In this document: in pieces, positions 1-10,815 of the stretch | Position numbering within the stretch: position 1 is the stretch's first letter | Layout of the letters: every line of letters starts with the position of its first letter | From: Tanytarsus gracilentus | Lineage: Eukaryota; Arthropoda; Insecta; Diptera; Chironomidae | Assembly: GCA_038502055.1 (NCBI GenBank) | Contig: JAXRKN010000044.1 | Span: 7,696,501-7,760,500 of the forward strand | DNA: 64,000 nucleotides | Reading direction: 5' to 3' | Made by a program: the position numbers and the translations under genes | The notes under the pieces: model-generated | Databases searched by the model: none | Seen by the model: the letters and a program-made list of their open reading frames with translations, nothing else | What the model was told of the DNA's origin: nothing

Positions 1-3000
1 GAGATGACTTTAGAATTATTTAAGTCTGTTTCAAGGAGATTAAAAATTCGAAACATAAATTTAAAATTAAATTTTTATTCTGAGTTAGCACACTTAGATT
101 TACTAACACTAATACTGCAATTCAAATTTTTTTATAACGATTTTTAAATTTTTTATGTTTTCATACCTTGTAAAATACGTAAAAAAGTTTTTCTAGTCTT
201 TTAATCGAAATGAACAAAAACAAATGAAAACTAAAATATTGATAGCAACATATTGAATGCTGAACAAGAGGCTCAAACGTAACAATAATTGTATTGATCT
301 AAAATTAGATAGAAATAAAAAGAAAATAAATTTGAGGAAAACACACAAAATAATTTTTTGATTGTGTGTCGTAAAAACGACAAGCTCGAGTATCCAAGCG
401 AGAAATAATTTCATTTGAAATTGATTCAATTTTGTTTGTTTCGTAAAAAAGTTAGTGTAATTAAAATTAATGAATCTAATTAGGATTAAAAACAAAGTTT
501 AAAAGGCAAAAATTAAGTTCATCATCCTTTACACACTTTTCTGACATCATCTTAATTCTTTTGGGAAAGAATTTGAGAAATTAAAAATTCATTTTCACAT
601 CCACATCCGCTTTCGCATTTACATTGAGTGCTTTCTGCTTCAACCGATTCACTTATTTATCCTTCAACTTTGTATAACAAGCTAAAAAAGGATAACAAGA
701 TCAAAAATCTAATTTTGTCCTCTTCACATTGTCCATGGTGATTTCAATTTGAGTAACAAAGTTTGACTTTGACAAATTTTAGAAACTCACCAAAAAATAC
801 TTTTTCAAATCCTTTACACTCTAAATATTGAGCGCAGCAAAAATCCAGGGAATTTGCACTTTTTAATTTCACTAAAAGCTCAGCTTCACTTCAACGAGAG
901 AAAATCTCAAATCTGTTGATTTTTAATACAGTTCAAAGGAGAGCTCCGACGATGTAATTTTTTTACGCAAAACCTCACTGGACTCGGAGAGAGAGAGGAA
1001 AAAGAGAGAAATGAACGAGATGAAAATTTTCGTTCGTCTTTATCGCTTCAAGTTCAGGATAAAACTGAAATGTGAGCGCGTACGAAAAAAGAATTTCTGT
1101 ATGTTTTTCATCCTCTTCGACATATTTTTTGCTCTTCAGTCTGAAAAGAATAAATTCAGTCAAATTTTCTCCAAAATGTTTTTGAATGTACCTAATTTAA
1201 AAAAAAAGTTTTAGGAAAGGTGAATTGAAAAGTATTTGAAGTAAAATTAAAGATTTTTAGCTTTTAAAAAAATATATTTTTGAAATTAAGTTTAAACGAT
1301 ACAAATTCCAGTTATTTTAGTTTTGTCACAAAATATTGTTGCACAAATTTCTACGAAAAAACGTCCTGCATAATTTGATGGTATTTAGGAGCTTTCATGC
1401 TCTTATTCAATTTTCTCTCTCTCAAAATTTCGCTCTCAAGAGCTTTTCATTTCTCTCTCAATGCCAAGTGTGCAAAAAATACCTGATGATGGTTGTCATG
1501 AAGAACGAAGAAAAGCTTTTAAGAGAAATTTGCCCTTATTTTTTAAACATTACTCTTTTATCTCAAAACAGCTGACTTTGATGTTTTGGATTTTAAACAA
1601 TTATTTTTTTTAAAATTCAGTTTATAAAATTTGCTTACACGAAATTAATTCAATATTAATCGAATAAATTAAACACATTAGTAAGTGTTTAATTTTAATA
1701 AATAATATTACTTGGAAAAATTATTTGAGCATAAAAATATTCAATTTTAAAACCATACAATTTTTTCAACATGACTGTTGTATGAGCGTGAGAAGAAAAT
1801 TTGAAACAAAATGAACTAAAGCTTTTTTACTTTAACTTGTATAATCATTTAAAATTTCAGGATGCTCTGGTCCATTGCACAAACGTTAGAAAAATCGAAT
1901 AATCTGCATGTGAATTCTAACTCTTTTTATTCTGGGTTTTTGATGTCATTAAATATCCTGACCGTAAAATTCTCCTGTAAAATATTGAAATTATTTCGAA
2001 TCATAAAACACATTAAACTTTTAGCAACAAATTTCATTTTTTTATTTCTTCTTCTTTATGTTAAATTATATCTTTTATTATTCCTCATTATAATTTTACT
2101 TCTACCTCCAGAACATTCCTTACTCTTATTTTCCATACGATTCGTATAATTTTGTTTGTCGTTAATTTTAAAATTTTACATCCAAAAAGTTTTTCTTTTA
2201 CTTTTTTCTTCACTTACGAAAGTTTTTTTTAAAGAAGAGAATAAGAAGAGAAAAATATGTTTTACAAAAAATTCTAAATTGAATAAAAATTTCCATGATA
2301 ACAGAAAGTTTATCTCTCTTTTTTGATGGATATCGAAATTGATTTTTTGTTGCCGAGAAAAAAATGCATAAAGAACCTAGAAATATTTTTGTTTGGACAA
2401 ATGTTTAACATCATTGTTCAATTTTCGATAATTCCTTATTTTTTAATATTTTCTTGTATTTTGTTTAAAAAATCACAGATAAATATTAATATTTATGTTG
2501 TCTTTCTATTAATCATCGTCTAAAAACAAAAGGAGGTGAGAAAAAACTTAAAATAATCAAAATAATTTTTTAAAAAGTTTTCGAAAAGTTTTTTCTCTAC
2601 ATTAAAAATTTTCTTTTCCTCATTACATTTTTTTTAATTACACATCTATGAATTCATTTTTCATGTGCACATTCATCAAATTATTTCGATGATGACTCAT
2701 CATAGCGATGAGAATGTACATTGTGAAGGTGAAAAGTGAATTGAAATTTAATTAAACCAAATTTAAATGGACTTTAATTAAACTTCACATCACTCGCTGT
2801 TTTTTCATGTGATTTTTTAAGTCTTTTTCAGTTCAGAACTTTTAACCGCGCGCAATTTCAAGTATTTTTCATCAAATTTACACAATTAAATTTTTTATAC
2901 GAAAAGAAAGGAAACTTAAAACTTTTTTTGCTTGCCTTAAACTTAATTTTCCAAATATTAATTTTTAAAAATGTTTTGAAGCCCGAAATATTTTATTTAC

Positions 3001-3448
3001 AATTTATAAATATTTTTTTTAAATAAAGAGAGATTTTTTCTCATGAACGCCAATTACATCATTAACATTGATTTTCTATTTTCAATTTTTTTCTCTTAAT
3101 TTTAGTCATCCAAAAAGTCCTAAAGTTAAATTTTTTAAGTTTAAAGTTCTTTTCTTGCTTTTTTACGTATAATTTTTTTGTGTTATCATTTCTTAGAGAT
3201 TACACATTAAGTTGTCCCTCAAATTGCATCAAAGTTTTTATTTTAATCGTCGCATTTTTCTCTTATGATCATCTTTTCTGGTTTTCGTGGTAGCTTTAGA
3301 TTTTTTTTGATGATATTTGCTTTTTTTCATATTAAATAAGAAAACTTTATCTCATGTTGTTGGTAAAAAAGAGCTTAAATAATTTTACAATAGTTTTAAT
3401 TAATTATGAGAGCTTCAAATAATGTTCGAAATTTTTTTTTATAAGAAA

Positions 3449-3466
3449 GAGAGAGAGAGAGAGAGA
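3449..3466. repeat. (GA)9 microsatellite
   Basis: An uninterrupted GA tract lies in the putative 3' UTR or downstream flank; the chinmo transcript would read it as TC. Confidence 0.9.
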
Positions 3467-4992
3467 TTTTCACCTTAAAAGATTTCGAGTGTTTTTAATA
3501 ATCTTTTGCTAGTTTTTGAACCCTGAAATTTTGTACTACCGAAATTTTTTGTTGTTTTCATTTTCAAGTGTTTTATATTGAGTTCATGATCAAGTTTGTG
3601 TTCATAATTAATTATGGACAAAAGTTGGTTTATGCATTCAATACAAGTGCAATCATAATTGAAAGTAAGTTAAGAAATTTTTATTAAATTAATTAACTTT
3701 TTTTCACTCGCACTCACTCAAAGTTTTCAAAGAATTTTGTACTTGAGACCTCAATTAAATGTTTTAATTCTGTCCTGTTACTTTCCATTATTTTTAAATG
3801 TCTCTATTTTAATTCTCGAAATTTAATTTTTTGGAACACTGAAACATCTACTTTTACACACAAAAACAATTTTTCCATTCTCTTTTTTCCTCGTTAATTC
3901 TAAAGTTCCTAAATCCTAATTTACTCTTTTTTGTATACTTTACGTTGTTTTCTTTTATATTTTTTTTTCTCGTATAATTTTTCATTTTGAACTCTCAATG
4001 CTCAATTTTTATCGATAAATTTTCAAATTATTATTTTTTATGATGCGCGATATAAGAAGAAATTTTCTTTTTAAAAGAAAAAAGATGGTGAATTTTACTT
4101 TGGCGGCTTTGATGGCTCCAACAATTGGTGATCAGAAGCCTAAAATGTATCTGAACATTTTTCGTACATGAACATGATGTTTCATTGAATCTTGGACGGT
4201 ATGGGTTTTACGGAAAGTCAAAAATAAAACTAAAAATGCTGTAAAAAAATCAAAAAACTCAAAATAAATTTTGTTTCAATTATTTTTATATTTTTCAAAA
4301 AAAAATAAGATGATTTTTCAATTCAAATGTTTTACACGTAACTGATTAATTCTTAACAACTTAACACTTTTTAAAAGTAAACTTAAGAAAATTCAACTTA
4401 AAGAACTAAAAATTTATTTCCAATTTTTTTGCTTTTTAAGGAAACTTTGTTTTCAAAAAAAAAGTAGATAAAATAGATTTTTTAATTGTTTAAAAAGGAA
4501 GATGGTGGAAATTGTTGGAAAAGTAGGGTTGAAGGACATTTTGTGTTAATTATTGAAGAAAACATAGAATTAAATTGGAGTTCTTGGAAGACCAATATTA
4601 TTCTTAAATTATAAATTAAAAATAAAAGCAAAAATAATATTTTTATGTGTGATTAAATCATAAAACTAAAAAATTTAGACTCATTCCATGAAAGCATTAT
4701 TGACTTATGCTCGAAATGAGTTTCCTTAAATAATAAAATTGATTAAAAATATTTTTTTCACACATTGAGGTGACAAATTACAAGTCAAATTATCTTTTGT
4801 TACTTTTCTTTTAAAATTTTCTACACAAAGAAATCCTTATTAGACACCTGAATTATTTTAAATGTTTTTTGTTGCTTTTTCACTCTTTCGTTGTTGTCAA
4901 ATTATAAAAAATAATTGAAAGGTTAATATTATCGAATAATATCAGTTGAAAAATGCCCTTTTTAAAATTCTATTGCTTTTTTGTTGAGGACT

Positions 4993-5000
4993 TGAGGTAG
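4993..5000 (-). promoter_or_regulatory. let-7 target site (8-mer) in chinmo 3' UTR
   Basis: The plus strand reads TGAGGTAG, so the minus-strand transcript carries CTACCTCA. That is a perfect match to let-7 positions 2-8 with an A opposite position 1. In Drosophila, chinmo is an established let-7 target. The site lies about 200 nt from the miR-125 match. Confidence 0.6.
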
Positions 5001-5198
5001 AAATGAAATTACAAGGGGTGGTCAACTCTCAATATCAAAATTGATCATTGTGAGCATTCCACAACCTGTTAAATTATGTGGAACATTTTAAGATCTTTTA
5101 AAGAGTCTCGTATTTTTTTCAGTCAGTGCAGGAAAGGATCTCCAGACAATTTTGCAAAATAATAATTTTTCTCTGTTTAAATAATACTTAAAAATTAT

Positions 5199-5208
5199 TC
5201 CCTGAGAC
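5199..5208 (-). promoter_or_regulatory. miR-125 target site (10-nt 5' match) in chinmo 3' UTR
   Basis: The plus strand reads TCCCTGAGAC, identical to the first ten bases of miR-125. The minus-strand transcript is therefore complementary to positions 1-10. From base composition alone such a 10-mer is very unlikely by chance in this AT-rich stretch. miR-125 is co-transcribed with let-7 in flies and represses chinmo in Drosophila. Confidence 0.65.
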
Positions 5209-5610
5209 AATTTTTTAAACATCAACTTTAATTTGAAAAAAATAAAATAAAATGTCTACACTTAAACTCTACGTCGTGTGGTTTTTATTTAATATTTCGC
5301 TTTGCTTAAATTTTATGACGAAAAAATTAAAGATATTTGACTTGTAATTTATCATGCGTGATAATCACTAGGATGTAAGATATCATTTTTCGGTTAATTC
5401 TATGTTATAAGCTCTTGTACAACAGCTTTGTGTGGATTTTTAAACCTTACAAAACCGAAATGTTAAATGCCAAAAAAGAAGGGGATAAATGTGATTTATA
5501 ATAAGTGTAATTTTTTCTTCGAATAAACAAAATTTAATATGCAATAATAATAATTATTGGTATCTACCATATGAAATATAAAGTCCTTAAACCTGAGCGT
5601 TTACCAAGTC

Positions 5611-5640
5611 GGTCAGGGGAGAGTTTCACGCCCCCTGGTT
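5611..5640. repeat. Short GC-rich hairpin in AT-rich 3' flank
   Basis: GGTCAGGGG (5611-5619) and CCCCTGGTT (5632-5640) enclose a 12 nt loop. Six pairs are Watson-Crick on either strand. The three outer pairs are G-U type only if the plus strand is transcribed. A related word, GCCCCTGGTT, recurs at 6858-6867. Confidence 0.45.
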
Positions 5641-6599
5641 AACTGTGTAATTTTGAAATAATTTTTAAGATAAAGAATCTTCACAAGTTTAAAAAGTCAT
5701 GAAGTGTCTTTCTCTTGTGATTCAACCTAAAAATAATTTTTTATCCTTTGGGCTTAAAATATTTTAACTTTTTTAATTAAGAAATCACCAAATTTAGTGT
5801 AATTATGAAATTTAACCAAACCAAATAAAACTAACAAACTTTTTTAAATGTCAAAGTTAAGCGCTTTTTATGTTAAGGATTCTATACTTGGTAGCTGAAG
5901 GAGAATTTTGAATTTTGACGCAAGCTGATGTACAATCCGCTTTTTTTTCATGAACTTCAATTATTTTTCTATTTAAGAGTTCAAAATATATGAAGACGAA
6001 AATACTTTCATCGTGACTGCTCGATAGAAGCCAATTGTAATCAGGATCGGGTTTTTGAAACAAATAAATTCGTCTCTTCAGATCTTTTGAAGTTATCGAT
6101 AAAACCATTTTGGTTTTTTTATATAAAAAAATATAAGTTTTTTCTATTTTCTTACTTTTCTCTCAACTTTTAAAGATAAAAAAAATAATTTTGAATTTTT
6201 GCAAAATTTTAAAAAAAAGTTGAAAGCTGACAAATTTTGGAATAAAAAAGCAAGAAAATTTCCATCCAAACTCTTTTTTACATTTTATACTTTTATGTGT
6301 TTAAAAAATTCATTAATTTTGACGCAAAACTCAAAATTTTGCAATTATTTTTGAAATAATTACAAAATGTTCGATGAATGCTACAAAATGGTGACAATTT
6401 CTCTCTTTTTGATAGTTTTCAAAAAATTTGTATACATCGAAATTTATTTTCTCTTTTTTCACCCAAAATTAATTATCATTACTCGCCTAAAAGTTTTTAA
6501 AACATCAAAAATTTTAAATCTATTTCCATTTAAATTCATATTGCATTCATTTTCCTCTTAATCGTATAATTTTTTTGCTTTAGAGAAATTACAAAAGAA

Positions 6600-6670
6600 C
6601 CTCGATCGTTTATCTTCTGTGCGTCAAACTTTTATAAAATTATTCTTTCACAGAAGGTAATCGATCGAGG
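6600..6670. repeat. Near-perfect 22 bp inverted repeat (hairpin)
   Basis: The arms at 6600-6621 (CCTCGATCG...CTTCTGTG) and 6649-6670 (CACAGAAG...CGATCGAGG) match at 20 of 22 positions around a 27 nt AT-rich loop. One mismatch becomes a G-U wobble if the plus strand is the RNA, but A-C if the minus strand is. Pairing does not extend beyond the 22 bp, so it is shorter than a usual pre-miRNA stem. It could be a 3' UTR hairpin, a miRNA-like locus or a small foldback element. Confidence 0.7.
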
Positions 6671-8162
6671 GTAAGAGAAAGCTCTCCATCAACTACAGCT
6701 TGACCTAAACATCATTTTTTTAATTATTAATATATTTCTAAATTTTTGTGATTATTGTTGTGTTATTTTTTATTACTGGACAGTTTTATATCCGAAAAAC
6801 ATAGAAAAATGATCCTATCTAGGTTAGAAACATGAATTTTGTATTGATGATGGCAGCGCCCCTGGTTTTTTGATGGGTAAATTATTTACATAAATTTTCA
6901 TTCTTTTATATCCGAACCCTTTTAAATTGTCACCATTTTTTTTCTTCAGAATATTAGTTTAAGAAAAATTGAGGAAGATTTTTAAATTAAATTGATGCAG
7001 AAATATTTTGAGTGCATTTGACGAAAACAAAAAATGAGCATAACTAAAAACTCGAATTTTTGAGAAATAAAAAAATTTGTTAAACTATAATTTTTTAACT
7101 TTCTTTTTGTCCTTAAGTTAAAAAAATTTTGCCATCACTTTCTCAAAATTTTACAAGCTATTTGATAGCTTCTTTTGCTTTGTCTTCAAAAAAGTCGAAT
7201 TTTCTTTTCCGGGGGATTTTTTGCTTATTTCTGCCTTCAACCCTTAAGTTTAGTACGTTTGTGTAATTGTGTTGTGATTCAATTTTTTTTTCTTCTTTTC
7301 TATTTACATCAAAACATTTTTTTTTGTTAAATCTTGCAACCCTAAACATTATTTTTATGCTTAATTTATTGGCTTCTAAGAAAACCATTTTATTTCCATT
7401 ATCCTTTTTTTTCGAAAATTTATTACTTTTCCTCACAATTTTTTTTCTTTGTGTATCTCTTAAAATAAGTTTATTAATTTTTAAAGTGCTTTCTTTCTTC
7501 TTTCTTAAAAATCCATTTTTTTTTGTTGACCGAAACACTTCGATTTTTTTACACTTTGTTTTCACACATTTTTGACGCGAAATTTTCCATTTTTTGGCTC
7601 TAAAGATGGCTTTTAGAATTTTGACATTTTTTTAGCATTTTCAAAAGACGTCTTGACATTTTTTTTGTTTGCATTTTTTCCAAAAGAGAGTTCGAAAGAT
7701 ATTTTTTTATCCTTTTCTAGTCCGAAAAAAGTTTTTTTTATTCATATTTTATTTGACTTCATTCATTCATGTGTTTTTATTTTTGACCGAAAAATTATTC
7801 ATCACTCCAAACAATAAATTTAGCAAAATTGAATTTTTAGAAAGAGATTGATTGTAGCATTTCTTCAAAAAGATGTTTATCTTTTTTTAACTATTGATTT
7901 TTGTGGATTTTTCGGATTTATTTTCATGTAAATTTTTGCTATTTTTTTAAAATGTGATTTTTCCAGCTTTGCGGGGAAGAGTTGCTTTTTATTTAAACAA
8001 TAAAGTTTGGTTTTTTAATAAAAAAAATTACATTTTCACTATTGAATACCTTCTGATAACAATTTTTGTTTCAAGAGGCAAAAAATATTTTTTTTCTTTA
8101 ATGTTTCATATTTTTTTTCTTAATTAGTTTGTAGTTCATACTTTCATTTTTTATTTTTTACG

Positions 8163-8170
8163 GAGGTAGT
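8163..8170 (-). promoter_or_regulatory. let-7 target site (7-mer-m8 plus position 9) in chinmo 3' UTR
   Basis: The plus strand reads GAGGTAGT, so the transcript carries ACTACCTC, pairing with let-7 positions 2-9. The base opposite position 1 is C rather than A, making it weaker than the site at 4993. A six-base partial match (GAGGTA) lies nearby at about 8363. Confidence 0.5.
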
Positions 8171-10615
8171 TTGATTTCATTTGTGTATGTGTGTTTATGT
8201 GTATAAAAACATATCAACAGTCCTATTGTAGTCTCATTATTTCTTGTTTATTTTTTAATTCTTGTATTAACTGGCTTTAAATTAAAAAAATTATTTCTTG
8301 CAATTGGTAATTAAAAATATGAGCTATTATTATTGATATAAATAGGTAGTTGAACATAAAACGAGGTATTTCTGCTTGGGGATATTTCATTATTGAGTCT
8401 CATTGCGGTTTCAATTATTTCTATTTTCTAAGTTTTTTTCTGCTAAATTAGGAAGTTTCGGGTTGATTTTTTATTTTCTTGTGAAAATTCTTCTACAACA
8501 TTAAACTCATCAATTAAAATGATCATCAAAGTTTACTCTTTTATTTTAAATAATTCAGACTCATCAGGCAAGTTAAAATTGATGAAATCACTTAAGTGAG
8601 ATGAATGTTTAATGCCATAGAAGAGCTTTTTTTGTGACTGCGTTTTAAAATTCGGGAGTAACTTAATCATTTTTTACCTCATCATAATTTTCCATATTCT
8701 AATCAATATTAAGTTAACAAACCATAAAATTCATTTAATTATTATTTTTCATTTTCATCTCATTCTCTATTAATTTATTTCTCTATTTCATCTTGTATTA
8801 TGCTCGCATTCAAAAATAATAATTATCATCATCATAGAATTATTTAAGGGTGGCCATCGAAGAACACTTTAAGTGCTCTAGTAGTCGCGCCTTTAAGGAA
8901 CAAAAACATTTTTTTTAAAATGCATAAGACGAAGACAGGGGGATTTAAAAAAATGGATGTTTCGGGGACGTAGATAAAAAATAAAAAATTTTCTATTGAT
9001 CACAGAGTTACTTTAATAATGCATGTAGATTTACGCATCCAATGTTATTTCCTCGGAAAATAATTTCTCCTCGAAAAAAAGCTGTTTTTCTAATGATGAA
9101 AATCAATATTTTAATATTATCAATACTTTATATACTTTTAAAAAATGAAAAATAATAATTTCCATTCATTCACAAATTCACTTTCATTCTTTTAATTAAA
9201 AAAAGGTAAAAAACTTGTATAACGGTAACTTTTTTCAACTAGATTTGCTGATTTATCGCGTTCACATTATTTTTAAACGCAGCCTTCTTTAAATGATCGT
9301 GCTAAAGGATCAAATTGGTTTACATTTTTTCTTCATTTTTTCATTTCTTGGGAAGAAAGATTTTCCTTAAAATTAACTCATTTGAGATGCTAAAATATTT
9401 TTTTTCTCGATGGTGTAACTTCATACTTTATCCATTTTTCACGCAAGTTTTACTTTAATATTTATTTATTTTCTCATTATTTAAAAATTGTATACACGCC
9501 TCACATCCTCACACTGTCTTTGCTTTTTAAAAAATTATGTTGTCAGTTTGGATATGAGAAATGCAATAGATGTGTGATTCATTTCCTATTTCATTTAATT
9601 GTGATAATGAGATCAATAACAACTTATGTATAATAATTGTATTTGATATAATAATTATAGGCACCCAAGTTTCATACTATTATTTTTCTTCATCTTCATC
9701 TTGTTTTTTTTTCTCATAAAATATATTTTCTATCATGTTTGAATTTGTACATTGTCGTATTCTCCTTTTTTTAAGCTTTCAATTAGAAAAGAATATTTTT
9801 TATGCAACAAAAGTCGATTATAAAAAAATCAAAAAGTTTTTTTGTGTGATTCAACTATTTTCTGTTGAGCAAATTTAAAAATCACCGACTATTAACTGCA
9901 TTATTATATTTATAGCTGTGGCGTAACCAATTAATAGAGAAAATTTAATTATCATCGTCGTTTATTTTTTTGCACGGCAGGTACATATGTTAATTTATTT
10001 CATGAAGGATTCATCGTTTACTATTTTTTGTTTCACTGCACTCTAAATGAATTCTCTAGTTAAACAAAGTTGAAATGTAACAATCGAATTATTTTCAGCG
10101 TTCCACGATGATTCGTAGCAAAAAGCTGATGAATGCAAGATTAAATGATAATTTTTGTTGCGATTAATACATTACATACATATAATGACACTTGCGGTGA
10201 TTTCGTGATAAAAGTGTTTAAACAAAAATTGTTCAAATTGTGATATCATCATTTTTAAAGGTGTATAGAGTCGAACACCTTTGAATACCTTATTTCATAT
10301 AAGAAATTTGTATATTGCAATTATTTTATGTAACAACTGACATTTTTCTGGCAAAATCGTTTGAACAAAAGCTTCTTTCGTGAAAAAAGTTGAATTTCTG
10401 AATTTGTCTCATTTTCATTTAGCATCTCAAAGTTATTTTTTTATGAAGGAAAATCTTTCTTCATTGCACGAGATTCTCATAAAAAAGAATATTTTACATC
10501 ATCATTCTCAAATGGACTTTTTTTTTAATTAAAAAGATTGCATTTCTCGTTTAAATATGCTTGCAGTGGAAACACATTCGCATCATCGCCGTGTAGAACA
10601 AAACTATGTGACAAC

Positions 10616-10815
10616 TTAACTTGTAAACGGAGTAACAATATTCTGATGCTTATGCTCTCGCGCTATGTGTCGACGTACCGTGTTATTGCGTGTAAATGTT
10701 CTCGAACAGAACGGACATGGTACACGAATGCCCTGATGACGTTGTCGAATGTGAGCTCTTAAGTTTGTCTCGTAGCCGTATTGTCGATCACATAGGGGAC
10801 ACTGAAGTTTCTTGC
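10616..10815 (-). CDS. chinmo: chinmo coding exon 6 (two C2H2 zinc fingers, stop codon)
   Basis: This exon encodes KKLQ, then finger 1 (CPLC...H....H, Cys379/Cys382/His395/His400). A short linker QGIRVP follows, then finger 2 (CPFC...H....H, Cys407/Cys410/His423/His428), and the tail KHQNIVTPFTS ends at TAA 10618-10616. All eight zinc ligands are present and both fingers have x12 and x4 spacing. The acceptor is ATTCTAG ending at 10816. The exon is clearly GC-richer than its flanks. The two plus-strand ORFs lying across it are antisense shadows. The protein stops 11 residues after the last His, so no further finger follows. Confidence 0.95.

Larger units (their letters stand above)
1..10615 (-). 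other. Probable long chinmo 3' UTR and downstream sequence; no protein gene seen
   Basis: About 10.6 kb of very AT-rich DNA follows the chinmo stop codon. No ORF here has domain-like content. The evidence for a long 3' UTR is the three strong let-7 and miR-125 seed matches in transcript sense, at 8163-8170, 5199-5208 and 4993-5000. If they belong to chinmo, the UTR is at least 5.6 kb. Poly(A) signals cannot be chosen because AATAAA-type words are everywhere. GC-richer islands stand out at 4099-4204, 5611-5640, 6600-6670 and 8848-8900. Below about 4.9 kb I see nothing that says whether the transcript continues. Confidence 0.55.

Noticed and set aside
8936..8960. CAGGGGGATTTAAAA as a possible hAT terminus
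   Set aside because: No inverted partner and no 8 bp duplication were found nearby.
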